Origin: an uncultured Eubacteriales bacterium
GTDB taxonomy: Bacteria; Bacillota; Clostridia; Oscillospirales; Oscillospiraceae
Reading direction: 5' to 3'
Assembly: GCA_905198835.1 (NCBI GenBank)
Contig: CAJKDY010000007.1
Location: 61,157-125,156, forward strand
DNA: 64,000 bases
Below, in pieces: positions 51,922-60,247 of this stretch; the stretch's first letter is position 1; each line of letters starts with the position of its first letter. The notes beneath the pieces were generated by a model. It was not told where the DNA came from, did no database searches, and saw only the letters and a list, made by a program, of their open reading frames with translations. The translations under genes were made by a program, and so were the position numbers.

Positions 51922-53319
51922 GTGGAGACCAATTGGAAATACGCCCTCAAGCGCCGCTTTGGCAACCGGTTTGCCATGACGGCGGTCCTATTCCTGGCCG
52001 TAATGCTCTGGGGCAGCGCGGTGGTGTTCGCCTCCCTGGCCAGCGGCCCGGCCTGCGCGGGCTTTGAAACGGAATTCGACGGGGTCAAGACAGACCCCTG
52101 TCTGCCCAGCCGCGCCCTCCAAGCCGCCGCCACCGACCTGGATGGCCCCGTCCCCGCCCCGGACTACGCCAAAGCAGTCTCCGCCCAGACCGCCGCCGCG
52201 GAGCAGGCAATCACCAAGGCCCTGGAGGCGGACCACAGCCTGATCCAGCTTTACGGTCTCTATCAAAACCTGGCCGGGCGCACCGTCATCGAGGACACCG
52301 CCGAGCCCCAGTACGCCGTGGTCAAACTGCCGGATGGCGCCCTCACCTTCACCGGCCAGGGCGACCCCGACGCCAGGGCCCAGGCAGCCGAGCTCAAGCG
52401 GCTGGAGCTGGCGCTGGAAGAGCGGGACTGCCGGCTTTTGTACCTCCAGGCGCCGTCCAAGGTGGACCCGGACGCGGATACGCTGCCCGCGGGGGTCGAG
52501 GACACCTCCAACGCCTGTATGGACCGTCTGCTGGTACAGCTGGAGGCGCTGGACATCGACTACATGGACTTCCGCCAGACCCTCAAGGCCAACGGCGGCG
52601 ACTGGTCCCACTGGTTCTACGCCACCGACCACCACTGGACCCAGGAGGCCGCCTTTTTGTGCTTCCAGGAGCTGTGCCAAAAGCTGGAGGCGGAGTATAC
52701 CCAGACCCTCCACGCCTCCTATGGCGGCAAGACCGTGCCCATCACCATCCCCCAGCGCTATACCGACCCCGGCTCCTATTCCAGCGCCACCCTCTCGGGC
52801 TTCTTCTTGGGCAGCCAGGGCAAGCGCGTGGGCTCGCTCTACGGCGGGACCGACGACTTTTTGCTCCATACCCCCAACTTTCCCACCCTAATGCGCTACG
52901 ACTCCGCCTTTAGCGACCAGCGCTACGGCGACGCCCAGGAGACCGTCCTCTTTCCCGACCGGGTGGCCCGGCGGAATTGGTTTGACGCCACCCCCTACGA
53001 ATACTACGCCGGCGGCGACAGTCCCGTCGCCCAGCTCACCAACTACTATAACCCCCAGGGCCCCCGTATCCTGGTCATCCGGGACTCCTACGCCTGCGCC
53101 ATGACCCCCTACCTGTCCCTCATCTCCAGCCAGCTCACCACCATCGACCCCCGGACCTTCTCCGGCGATCTGCTGAGCTATGTGGACTGGCTCCACCCCA
53201 ATGTGGTCTTGGTGCTCTATTCCTCCGGCCCCACCCGGGGCGAGGAATCCTACCGCCTTCTGTCCCAGCCCCAGCCCTCCAAGGCCGACGTTCTCCTGCG
53301 CCAAGACGGTGAAACGTAA
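51922..53319 (+). CDS. DHHW (AlgX/AlgJ-like) extracellular acetylation protein
   Basis: A 465-residue protein with a single N-terminal membrane helix (about 17-40) and a large extracellular domain. The name-giving motif is present as ATDHHWTQEAAF (about 235), with a downstream RDSYACAMTPYL (about 390) that fits the SGNH-like Ser nucleophile block. Such proteins work with MBOAT partners to place acetyl groups on exported glycans. GTG 51922 is chosen, 10 nt after AAAGGA; a GTG at 51913 would be too close. It is separated from the MBOAT gene by a stop-abutting element. Confidence 0.9.
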   Translation: METNWKYALKRRFGNRFAMTAVLFLAVMLWGSAVVFASLASGPACAGFETEFDGVKTDPCLPSRALQAAATDLDGPVPAPDYAKAVSAQTAAAEQAITKALEADHSLIQLYGLYQNLAGRTVIEDTAEPQYAVVKLPDGALTFTGQGDPDARAQAAELKRLELALEERDCRLLYLQAPSKVDPDADTLPAGVEDTSNACMDRLLVQLEALDIDYMDFRQTLKANGGDWSHWFYATDHHWTQEAAFLCFQELCQKLEAEYTQTLHASYGGKTVPITIPQRYTDPGSYSSATLSGFFLGSQGKRVGSLYGGTDDFLLHTPNFPTLMRYDSAFSDQRYGDAQETVLFPDRVARRNWFDATPYEYYAGGDSPVAQLTNYYNPQGPRILVIRDSYACAMTPYLSLISSQLTTIDPRTFSGDLLSYVDWLHPNVVLVLYSSGPTRGEESYRLLSQPQPSKADVLLRQDGET

Positions 53320-53336
53320 ATTTTCTGTGAAGGGAC

Positions 53337-53397
53337 TTGCATTTTGCCGCGATATGGTTTATCATACGGGTTAGCACTCGAAGTCATAGAGTGCTAA
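53337..53397 (+). promoter_or_regulatory. htpG promoter with CIRCE operator
   Basis: TTGCAT (53337-53342), 17 bp, TATCAT (53360-53365), then a perfect CIRCE site TTAGCACTC-N9-GAGTGCTAA at 53371-53397 over the start site. CIRCE is the HrcA repressor operator, normally found before groE and dnaK. Confidence 0.93.
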
Positions 53398-53445
53398 CCC
53401 AATTTGTTTTTCAAAAAATTTTTAGATACAAGAGGAGCGGTTACT

Positions 53446-55353
53446 ATGGCAAAGAAGCAGTTCAAAACAGAGTCCAAACGACTACTGGACCTGATGGTCA
53501 ACTCCATCTACACCCACAAGGACATCTTCCTACGGGAGTTGATCTCCAACGCCAGCGACGCCATCGACAAACTGGCCTACAAGGCCCTGACCGACGATAA
53601 GGTAGGCCTGGACCGCAGCCAGTTCCAGATCGCCCTGGTCCCCGACAAGGAAGCCAGGACCCTGACCATCTCCGATAACGGCATCGGCATGACCGCTGAG
53701 GAGCTGGAAAAGAACCTGGGCACCATCGCCCGCAGCGGCTCGCTGCAGTTCAAAAAGGACATCGAGGACGGCAAGCGGGAGGATGTGGACATCATCGGCC
53801 AGTTCGGCGTGGGCTTCTACTCGGCCTTTATGGTAGCCGATGCGGTCACCGTCCTCAGCCGGGCCTACGGTGAGGACGTGGCCCACCGCTGGACCAGCAA
53901 GGGCGCCGACGGCTACACCATCGAGGAGGCCACCCGGGAAGCCGCCGGCACCGACGTGGTCCTCCACATCAAGCCCCAGGCCGAGGGAGAGGACTACGAC
54001 AGCTACCTGGACCCCCACTACCTGGAAGCCCTGGTGAAAAAGCACTCCGACTACATCCACTACCCCATCCGCATGGAGATGGAGCACAGCCACCTCAAGC
54101 CCGCCCCCGACCCCAAGCCCGAGGACTACAAGCCCGAATACGAGACCCACCGGGCCTGGGAGACCCTCAACTCCATGGTGCCCCTTTGGAACCGCCCCAA
54201 AAAGGATGTGACAAAGGAGGAATACGACCAGTTCTACAAGGAAAAGTTTGGCGACTGGCAGGACCCCCTGAGCTATACCCACGTCTCCGCCGAGGGCGCG
54301 GTGAACTACAAGGCCCTTTTGTATATCCCCTCCCAGGCCCCCTATGACTACTTTACCCGGGATTTTGAGCGAGGCTTGCAGCTCTATTCCTCCGGCGTGC
54401 TCATCATGGACAAGTGCGCCGACGTGCTGCCCGAGCACTTCCGCTTTGTCCGGGGGGTGGTGGACTCCCCCGACTTCTCGCTGAATATCTCCCGGGAGAT
54501 CCTGCAGCAAGACCGGCAGCTGAAGGTCATCGCCGCCAATCTGGAGAAGAAGATCAAGGGAGAGCTGGAGCGGCTTTTGAAGGAGGACCGGGACAAGTAC
54601 CTGACCTTCTGGAAGGCCTTTGGTCCCCAGCTCAAGTACGGCGTGGTGTCCGACTTTGGCCAGCACAAGGAGCTTCTGCGGGACCTGCTGCTGTTCTGGA
54701 GTTCCAAGGAGGAACAGCCCACCACCCTGGTGGAGTACGAAAGCCGGATGCCCGAGAGTCAAAAGTACGTCTATTATGTCCGTGGGGAATCAAAGGAGAA
54801 GGCGGCGGCCCTGCCCCAGACCGAGCGCATCCTGGACGCGGGCTACGAGGTGCTGTACCTCACCGAGGACGTGGACGAGTTTGTCATCCAGGTGCTGGAA
54901 AAGCAGGGCGAGCGCCCCTTCAAGAGCGTGGCCGACCCCGAGGCCCTGCCCGAGACCGACGCCCAAAAGGAGGAGCACAAGCAGAAAAACGAGGAGAACA
55001 AGCCCCTGCTGGACTTCTGCAAGGAGGTGCTGGGCGACCGGGTCAAGGAGGTCCGCCTGTCTCAAATTTTGAAGTCCGCCCCGGTGTGCATGACCACCGA
55101 CGGGCCCATGTCCTTTGAGATGGAGCGCTATTTTGAAAAGGTGGAGGGTCAGGTCCCCATGAAGGCCGAACGCATCCTAGAGCTGAATCCGGACCACCCT
55201 GCCTTCGCCGCCCTCGCCGCCGCCAAGGACGCCGACGAGACCAAGGCAAAGGATTACGTAGAGCTCCTCTACGCCCAAGCCTGCCTCAACGCCGGCCTCC
55301 CCCTGGACGACGTAGCCGCCTACACCAAGCTGGTGTGCGCTCTGATGAAATAA
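53446..55353 (+). CDS. htpG: Chaperone HtpG (Hsp90)
   Basis: A cytosolic ATP-dependent dimeric chaperone. The 635-residue protein has the Hsp90 GHKL ATPase domain: ELISNASDAIDKL (about 26-38), DNGIGM, GTIARSG, and GQFGVGFYSAFMV. The middle domain has FVRGVVDSPDFSLNISREILQ, and a C-terminal dimerisation domain follows. ATG 53446 behind AGAGGAG is chosen; the upstream extension to 53404 lacks homology. Heat control by HrcA is indicated by the CIRCE site. In B. subtilis htpG is not in the CIRCE regulon, so this arrangement differs. Single gene with its own terminator. Confidence 0.97.
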   Translation: MAKKQFKTESKRLLDLMVNSIYTHKDIFLRELISNASDAIDKLAYKALTDDKVGLDRSQFQIALVPDKEARTLTISDNGIGMTAEELEKNLGTIARSGSLQFKKDIEDGKREDVDIIGQFGVGFYSAFMVADAVTVLSRAYGEDVAHRWTSKGADGYTIEEATREAAGTDVVLHIKPQAEGEDYDSYLDPHYLEALVKKHSDYIHYPIRMEMEHSHLKPAPDPKPEDYKPEYETHRAWETLNSMVPLWNRPKKDVTKEEYDQFYKEKFGDWQDPLSYTHVSAEGAVNYKALLYIPSQAPYDYFTRDFERGLQLYSSGVLIMDKCADVLPEHFRFVRGVVDSPDFSLNISREILQQDRQLKVIAANLEKKIKGELERLLKEDRDKYLTFWKAFGPQLKYGVVSDFGQHKELLRDLLLFWSSKEEQPTTLVEYESRMPESQKYVYYVRGESKEKAAALPQTERILDAGYEVLYLTEDVDEFVIQVLEKQGERPFKSVADPEALPETDAQKEEHKQKNEENKPLLDFCKEVLGDRVKEVRLSQILKSAPVCMTTDGPMSFEMERYFEKVEGQVPMKAERILELNPDHPAFAALAAAKDADETKAKDYVELLYAQACLNAGLPLDDVAAYTKLVCALMK

Positions 55354-55361
55354 TGGTATCG

Positions 55362-55412
55362 CAAAAGCGCAGCGGCTCAGGAATGCTCCTGAGCCGCTGC
55401 GCTTTTGTTTTT
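55362..55412 (+). terminator. Intrinsic terminator of htpG
   Basis: Perfect 21-bp stem beginning CAAAAGCGCAGCGG with a four-base loop, then TTTTT. It also faces the converging small peptide gene. Confidence 0.93.
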
Positions 55413-55454
55413 CGGCGTTCTTCTTCCGCGTAATTCTTCCGCAAGCGGTATTGG

Positions 55455-55535
55455 CTATGCCTGATTCGCCGGCACGTAGCACAGCGCGGCGCAGAGGGCC
55501 ACGGCCAACGCCAAGACCAGCCAGCTTTTTTTCAT
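55455..55535 (-). CDS. 26-residue hydrophobic peptide
   Basis: MKKSW, a 15-residue Leu/Ala/Val membrane stretch with two Cys, and the end YVPANQA: one short membrane helix or a signal-peptide remnant. A good AGGAGAG site lies 7 nt before ATG 55535. It starts 28 nt after the zinc-ribbon membrane protein gene on the same strand, so it is probably the last cistron of that operon. It is too short for family assignment. It could be a decayed lipoprotein or exported-protein gene; the clear ribosome site argues for translation. Confidence 0.55.
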   Translation of the reverse strand: MKKSWLVLALAVALCAALCYVPANQA

Positions 55536-55563
55536 GTGCTCTCTCTCCTCTGTCTTCCCTGCC

Positions 55564-56487
55564 TCATTCCTGGGGAAATATCTTGTATGTACTTCCGCAG
55601 TAGGGGCAGGCTGCGCTTGCCGAGCCCTTGGGCGCAACATATTCCTTGCCGCACTTTCCGCAGCGGACGCGCTCCTCTTCCTCAAAGATCAGCTTTGTCT
55701 GACAATGCCAGCAGACGGTTCTATCGCAGTTCTGTTCCACGCCACAGCTGGGGCAAAATATCTTCCCGGTCTGAGGGCGTGGGGCGGAAATGTACGCCGC
55801 CGGTGATCGGTCTCCCTCCGTTTTCGGCGCGGGCGAGAGCCACCCCCCTGGCGGCGCCGCAGGCGCCTGCTCCTTTTCCATCTTCTCCAGCATATCTTTG
55901 GTCTTTTCATACTCGTCCGCTGTGATCTGGCCATTTAGGAACTTGGTCCGCAGCTCTCTCAGCCGGAGCTGGATCAGTTCCTTTTCACTCCCAGTGCGCA
56001 GGCCCATGTTCACATTTGCCCCACTGGAAGCACCCGCTGTGGTCCTTTTCAGCATTGGCAGAAGATATGCGACCAGCGCGCAGATCGCCCCGCCGATAAA
56101 GCACCATACCGCGATCTCCTTGCCCCATCCGTCTCCTGCATAATTGCCGATCATATTGTATTCCAAGTACATATCCGTGGACTTGGAAAGGCAAAACGCG
56201 CCAACGGCCCCGATGATAAACGCGAATAGCGGCGCTTTATCCTCCACGCCCTCAATGTCCACCTCGCTCCAGGCGCTTCCAAGGCATATCAGTCCGACGA
56301 TACCGGCCAGCGCCGCGACCCAGAGATATCCGTTGAACGGCGCGCCCTCTCCGGCAAACATCAGCTCCAGGCCACACATGTGCATGGCCTCGCCTCGGTA
56401 TTTTCCGCTGAGGAACGGGAGAATAAAGCAGCACAGCCCGATCCCCCAGGCCCAAAAGGCCGCCACAAAGCACCCTCTTCGTGTCAT
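55564..56487 (-). CDS. Membrane protein with SHOCT-like and double zinc-ribbon domains (307 aa)
   Basis: Four hydrophobic helices (about 8-28, 52-72, 87-108 and 122-145) are followed by a SHOCT-like helix (LRELRTKFLNGQITADEYEKTKDML, about 175-200 when split by its turn) and a Pro/Ala linker. Two C-terminal zinc ribbons follow: CPSCGVEQNCDRTVCWHCQTKL, and CGKCGKEY with CPYCGSTY. The layout suggests a membrane sensor or assembly factor with cytosolic zinc ribbons. ATG 56487 follows GAGAGGGAG. It is the third gene in a row with the SLH and CHAP-SH3 genes, 32 nt from the latter, so a cell-envelope role is likely but unproven. Confidence 0.82.
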   Translation of the reverse strand: MTRRGCFVAAFWAWGIGLCCFILPFLSGKYRGEAMHMCGLELMFAGEGAPFNGYLWVAALAGIVGLICLGSAWSEVDIEGVEDKAPLFAFIIGAVGAFCLSKSTDMYLEYNMIGNYAGDGWGKEIAVWCFIGGAICALVAYLLPMLKRTTAGASSGANVNMGLRTGSEKELIQLRLRELRTKFLNGQITADEYEKTKDMLEKMEKEQAPAAPPGGWLSPAPKTEGDRSPAAYISAPRPQTGKIFCPSCGVEQNCDRTVCWHCQTKLIFEEEERVRCGKCGKEYVAPKGSASAACPYCGSTYKIFPQE

Positions 56488-56519
56488 GCAGTTCTTCTCC
56501 CTCTCTATCGTTTTAATTC

Positions 56520-58172
56520 TTACCGTAAGGTGATCATATTTTTGGATGCGTACCCGGAAAATCCGCCGTAGGAGACAAAGTACCAATCCGCCTTGACGTC
56601 CAGATAGACCGTGCAGGTAGCGCCCCGGGGGATCTGTCCGACCTTATCATAGGAAGTGCCCGGGCCCTTGCGAACATTGAGCAAGTCCGCCTTGCAGGTC
56701 GCCTCGCCAGTGCGGGTGTTGCCAGTAAAGGTGGTCAGCTTATTGGCGGACACATAGCCGCTGACGCCGCTGCCCTCGACCCAGACCCAGCCGCCGGACG
56801 CCTGATTGGGGTAGACGGTGCACTTGCTGCCTCGCTCCAGTCCTCCTACCTTGTCGTAGGAGGTCCCCGGCCCCTTGCGGACATTCAAGATGTCCGCGTT
56901 GCAGGTGACCAGCGCGGTGTAGGTGTTGGCCGGAGCGGCAGGTTCCGGCTTGGCGGGCTGTGTGTCCGAAGACGTTGCGGCCTCTTTCAGATTCTCGCTA
57001 TACACCCAGGTCCCATCGTCCAGCTTGTACCAAAGATTTCCCACAGAGTTTTTCCCAGACGCGACGACGCTCACCTTTTCCCCCTTGGACAGAGATTTGA
57101 TGATCTCCTCCGGGGCATAGGGGCGGTTGCGCACCGGCACGTCGTTCTTCACCGCCTCATAGGTGGCAGCCGGGATCAAATATGTAATGGTCATGGGGTA
57201 TTCCTGGCCGCACTTGCTGCAATCCCCCTTGGAATTGTAGCTGTGGCTGCAGATCTTTGTAGTAGTATCCTCCTCCTTCTGTGTCGGCGTTGTGCCCGGC
57301 GGCGTGGTAAAGGATCGAACCTCGCCCTTATACTCCTTCCCATCCACCTCGGCAAAGGGCTGGTAGTAATAGGTGGTCCCAGGCTGGAGGGGGTAATTAT
57401 ACTTGGTGGTGTTGTACCACATATTCTTCCTGGTCCCGGCCTTGCCGTTGTCGCTGCCCAGCAGCTGGAGCTTGTCCTTGTTGGTGCCGATCCGCATACC
57501 GACCTTCTTCACCAAACCGTTTGTGGCAGTGGCGGTGGCGTAGGGCTCCGCGCTGGTCTCTGTCAGCTTGCGGACCTGATAGTTGGAGAAGACGACGGAG
57601 ACGTTTTCACCGGATGTTGTACCGCCGCTTACATTTGTACTACCCGGATTATAATGATAGAAAGTAACACTGGGACTCGTTTTGGAATAGGTTTTCCCTA
57701 CACGCGCCGTTCCTTCTGCCTTTTTGTACCATCCATTTTGTTCAATGACTGTGACGTCTGTACTTCCGACCTCCTTAACGATTGCCCAGTGTGTAGTCTT
57801 GGATGTCAAGTTCCACAGAATGTCACCGACCTGCGGATCATTGGTCTTGGAAAAGGAACCGCTTCCACTGTAAACGTAGGGACCGTTATATTTCCTCGAT
57901 AGATGCCCCACTCCAATGCCATATACCTGCCGATAGAATTTGCTTACGAACGCGGCGCAACAATAAGTCGCATCCGAACTATACCCACTTATGCTGTTAG
58001 GAGGGGCGTAGATCGCGTTCACAGTTACGCCATTGAAGGTAATAGAGTCTACCACTTGTCCTTTTTGTGTGATCTTAACACTTTTCATTGCTGCCGAGGC
58101 CATACCAGGAAGCGATCCCATGCACAGAACCAGCGCTAGAGCAAAAGAGCATATGCGTTTACCTTTTTTCAT
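56520..58172 (-). CDS. Secreted CHAP-like amidase with SH3 domains (550 aa)
   Basis: A signal peptide (KKGKRICSFALALVLCMG..ASA, 1-27) leads into a CHAP/NlpC-like domain (about 50-170): catalytic Cys in TYCCAAFVSKFY (near 72) and His in THWAIVKEV (near 128), followed by VTVIEQNGW. A fibronectin-like region (about 190-290) and a short Cys/His segment (CSHSYNSKGDCSKCG) come next. Then three SH3-type domains end the protein: one diverged at about 335-395, two near-identical bacterial SH3_3 at about 420-480 and 490-550, each with ADILNVRKGPGTSYDKVG or ADLLNVRKGPG. This is the plan of a peptidoglycan-cutting enzyme with wall-binding repeats. It follows the SLH gene by 18 nt. Confidence 0.9.
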   Translation of the reverse strand: MKKGKRICSFALALVLCMGSLPGMASAAMKSVKITQKGQVVDSITFNGVTVNAIYAPPNSISGYSSDATYCCAAFVSKFYRQVYGIGVGHLSRKYNGPYVYSGSGSFSKTNDPQVGDILWNLTSKTTHWAIVKEVGSTDVTVIEQNGWYKKAEGTARVGKTYSKTSPSVTFYHYNPGSTNVSGGTTSGENVSVVFSNYQVRKLTETSAEPYATATATNGLVKKVGMRIGTNKDKLQLLGSDNGKAGTRKNMWYNTTKYNYPLQPGTTYYYQPFAEVDGKEYKGEVRSFTTPPGTTPTQKEEDTTTKICSHSYNSKGDCSKCGQEYPMTITYLIPAATYEAVKNDVPVRNRPYAPEEIIKSLSKGEKVSVVASGKNSVGNLWYKLDDGTWVYSENLKEAATSSDTQPAKPEPAAPANTYTALVTCNADILNVRKGPGTSYDKVGGLERGSKCTVYPNQASGGWVWVEGSGVSGYVSANKLTTFTGNTRTGEATCKADLLNVRKGPGTSYDKVGQIPRGATCTVYLDVKADWYFVSYGGFSGYASKNMITLR

Positions 58173-58190
58173 CGCTTTGTCCTCCCATCT

Positions 58191-58874
58191 TTAGATAACG
58201 TTGTAAATAAATTGTGCCACCGCGCTGCGAGGTGCGTTCGCCTTTGGATCAATTCGTACGCCGTTTGTAATGCCCAGCTCTTTCGCCACCGCAATGTATC
58301 CATTGGGCCAACCGCCGTTTCTCTGAGCCTCGCTTTCATGTCCACGGACACACACCAAGATTTTGATGATCTGCTCATAGGTCACATTGTCGTAGGGCCG
58401 GAAGTTTCCGGCTCCATCGCCGTTAAACACACCCAGCTCCGTGGCCTTGGTGATGTAGCCCTCGGCCCAGTGGCCCGAGACGTCACTATAAGTCTGATTC
58501 CAGGCATACTTCGCCTCGTCATCCACTCCCATCAGGCGGCAGATGATGGCGGCGGTCTCCGCCCGAGTGATGGATGCGTCAGGATTGAAGTTTCCAAGCG
58601 GATCCCCTGTAATTATGCCTTTCTCAGCAAGCTTCACTACCGCTTGCGCATAATCAGAACTGGCGCTCACGTCAGGGAAGGGAATGGCCAGAGGGGTCTC
58701 CGGTTCAGTCTCTGCAGCCTCGTCCTCGCCAGCATCCTCATCCTCTGGCTGATAGACCCATTCCGCAACCTCTTCACTCTCGAACTCAGATGTGTCCTCC
58801 TCCACATCTGCCAAACACCATGTCACGGACACTGCCAACGCCAGGATCAAGGCCAGGGTTTTCCTCAGTTTCAT
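58191..58874 (-). CDS. S-layer homology (SLH) domain protein (227 aa)
   Basis: A signal peptide (MKLRKTLALILALAVSVTWCLA) is followed by an acidic linker rich in Glu/Asp (about 25-65) and three SLH domains: FPDVSASSDYAQAVVKLAEKGI.. (from about 68), YSDVSGHWAEGYITKATELGV.. (from about 128), and GGWPNGYIAVAKELGI.. (from about 190). SLH triplets bind pyruvylated wall polysaccharide and anchor proteins to the envelope. This one carries no other domain. ATG 58874 is 8 nt after GGAGAG; a GTG three codons earlier is possible. It leads a minus-strand operon with the CHAP-SH3, zinc-ribbon and peptide genes. Confidence 0.93.
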   Translation of the reverse strand: MKLRKTLALILALAVSVTWCLADVEEDTSEFESEEVAEWVYQPEDEDAGEDEAAETEPETPLAIPFPDVSASSDYAQAVVKLAEKGIITGDPLGNFNPDASITRAETAAIICRLMGVDDEAKYAWNQTYSDVSGHWAEGYITKATELGVFNGDGAGNFRPYDNVTYEQIIKILVCVRGHESEAQRNGGWPNGYIAVAKELGITNGVRIDPKANAPRSAVAQFIYNVI

Positions 58875-58901
58875 TCTCCCCACTCTCCAAAATTTGTATT
58901 A

Positions 58902-58957
58902 CACTTATATATCATAAGTGCAATCACAGTGTAGCATATCAAGATTTGATTTGTCAA
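58902..58957 (-). promoter_or_regulatory. Promoter and inverted repeat before the SLH operon
   Basis: Minus strand TTGACA (58957-58952), 18 bp, TACACT (58933-58928), followed by the inverted repeat CACTTAT-ATATC-ATAAGTG at 58902-58920, a possible operator just downstream of the start site. Confidence 0.7.
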
Positions 58958-58992
58958 CAGTATAGTTGAAGTAGAATGTGAGGTGCGTCTAT

Positions 58993-59175
58993 ATGAGCAA
59001 GGAGCCTTTGATCATCCGCCGCCGGGGCGAGGACGGCAACAAGATCATCACCGTGCGGATCAAGGAGGACATTCTAGCCCAGCTGGACAAGATCGCCGCG
59101 GAGAGCAACCACTCCCGCAACGAGCTGATCAACATCATCCTCCGCTACGGGATCGACAATCTGGAAATCGAATAG
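58993..59175 (+). CDS. Ribbon-helix-helix DNA-binding protein (60 aa)
   Basis: A basic 60-residue protein with the CopG/Arc fold: strand NKIITVRIKEDILAQLDKIA (about 17-36) and helices around ESNHSRNELINIILRYGIDN. The N-terminal IIRRRGEDG is family-typical for clostridial RHH proteins. GAGGTG precedes ATG 58993, and a terminator follows closely. The gene is divergent from the SLH operon and may control it, since an inverted repeat lies between them (inference). No toxin partner is adjacent, so an antitoxin role is unlikely. Confidence 0.88.
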   Translation: MSKEPLIIRRRGEDGNKIITVRIKEDILAQLDKIAAESNHSRNELINIILRYGIDNLEIE

Positions 59176-59206
59176 AATTTGCTCTGGCGCAAGCGCCCCT
59201 TTTGTG

Positions 59207-59242
59207 GTAGGATAGTTGCAAAGCAACTATCCTACTATTTTT
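59207..59242 (+). terminator. Intrinsic terminator after the RHH gene
   Basis: Perfect 13-bp stem GTAGGATAGTTGC / GCAACTATCCTAC, three-base loop, TATTTTT tail. Confidence 0.9.
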
Positions 59243-59290
59243 ATGCCGCCTTTGCTCCCCGGCTTTGCCGAGAACCGCAAAGGATGGCAC

Positions 59291-59324
59291 ATGATACCAC
59301 ACCGCTTTGCGGATGTGGTATCAT
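59291..59324 (+). promoter_or_regulatory. Strong hairpin in the thyA leader
   Basis: 11-bp stem ATGATACCACA / TGTGGTATCAT, with an inner CCG/CGG pair across a one-base bulge. There is no T run; the hairpin ends about 11 nt before the AAAAGGAG site of thyA. Confidence 0.6.
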
Positions 59325-59348
59325 ATACCGCAAAAGGAGTGTTTTTGT

Positions 59349-60179
59349 ATGAGCTACGCCGATACGGTATTTTTGCAAAACTGCCGGGACATTCTGGACC
59401 GCGGAGCGTGGGACACAGACCTGGATGTCCGGCCCCGGTGGGAGGACGGGACGCCGGCCCACACCGTCAAGCTCTTCGGCGTGGTAAACCGCTACGACCT
59501 CCGAAAAGAATTCCCCATGCTGACGGTGCGGCGGCAGTTTTTCAAGTCGGCGGTGGACGAGCTTTTGTGGATCTGGCAGAAGAAGTCCAACCGCATCGCC
59601 GACCTCTCCAGCCACGTCTGGGACGCCTGGGCCGACGAGCAGGGCTCCATCGGCAAGGCCTACGGCTATCAGCTGGGGGTAGAATACGACTTCCCCGAAG
59701 GCCGGATGGACCAGGTGGACTGGCTCCTCAAGACCCTCAAAGAGAATCCCGCCTCCCGGCGGATGGTCACCAGCATCTTCAACCACCACGACCTCAAGGA
59801 CATGAACCTCCAGCCCTGCGCCTGGTCCATGACCTTCAACGTCAGCGGCAACACCTTGAACGGCATTTTGAACCAGCGAAGCCAGGATATGCTGACGGCC
59901 AACGGCTGGAACGTGATGCAGTATGCCGCGCTTTTGATGATGCTGGCCCAGGTGTCCGGCCTGGTCCCCGGCGAGCTGGTCCACGTCATCGCCGACTGCC
60001 ACATCTATGACCGCCACGTGCCCATGGTGGAGGAGCTTCTGAAGCGAGTACCCTATGACGCGCCCAAGGTGGCGCTGGACCCCGCTATCACCGATTTTTA
60101 CGCCTTTACCAAGCAGAGCTTCACCGTGGAGAACTATCGATACCACGACCTCACCGGGCCCATCCCGGTGGCGGTATAG
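59349..60179 (+). CDS. thyA: Thymidylate synthase
   Basis: Methylates dUMP to dTMP with methylene-tetrahydrofolate. The 276-residue protein has the active-site cysteine in NLQPCAWSMTF (Cys157) instead of the usual PPCH, followed by QRSQDMLTANGWNVMQYA and the C-terminal dUMP-binding HVIADCHIYDRHVPMVEELL. The Arg-rich TVRRQFFKSAVDELLW start region fits the family. ATG 59349 is behind AAAGGAG. Single gene; no dihydrofolate reductase is adjacent. The Ala after the catalytic Cys matches a variant common in Clostridia, so activity is expected. Confidence 0.94.
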   Translation: MSYADTVFLQNCRDILDRGAWDTDLDVRPRWEDGTPAHTVKLFGVVNRYDLRKEFPMLTVRRQFFKSAVDELLWIWQKKSNRIADLSSHVWDAWADEQGSIGKAYGYQLGVEYDFPEGRMDQVDWLLKTLKENPASRRMVTSIFNHHDLKDMNLQPCAWSMTFNVSGNTLNGILNQRSQDMLTANGWNVMQYAALLMMLAQVSGLVPGELVHVIADCHIYDRHVPMVEELLKRVPYDAPKVALDPAITDFYAFTKQSFTVENYRYHDLTGPIPVAV

Positions 60180-60185
60180 GATGGG

Positions 60186-60214
60186 TTGTAAAATGCTCCC
60201 AGCTGTGATATACT
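60186..60214 (+). promoter_or_regulatory. Promoter of the Bax-inhibitor-1 gene
   Basis: TTGTAA (60186-60191), 17 bp, TATACT (60209-60214). Confidence 0.7.
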
Positions 60215-60247
60215 AATTAGTAACTTTGAAAAGCGAGGTGTTTTCCC

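Noticed and set aside
58993..59175. RHH protein as the antitoxin of a toxin-antitoxin pair
   Set aside because: No toxin-like gene follows; a terminator and thyA come next.
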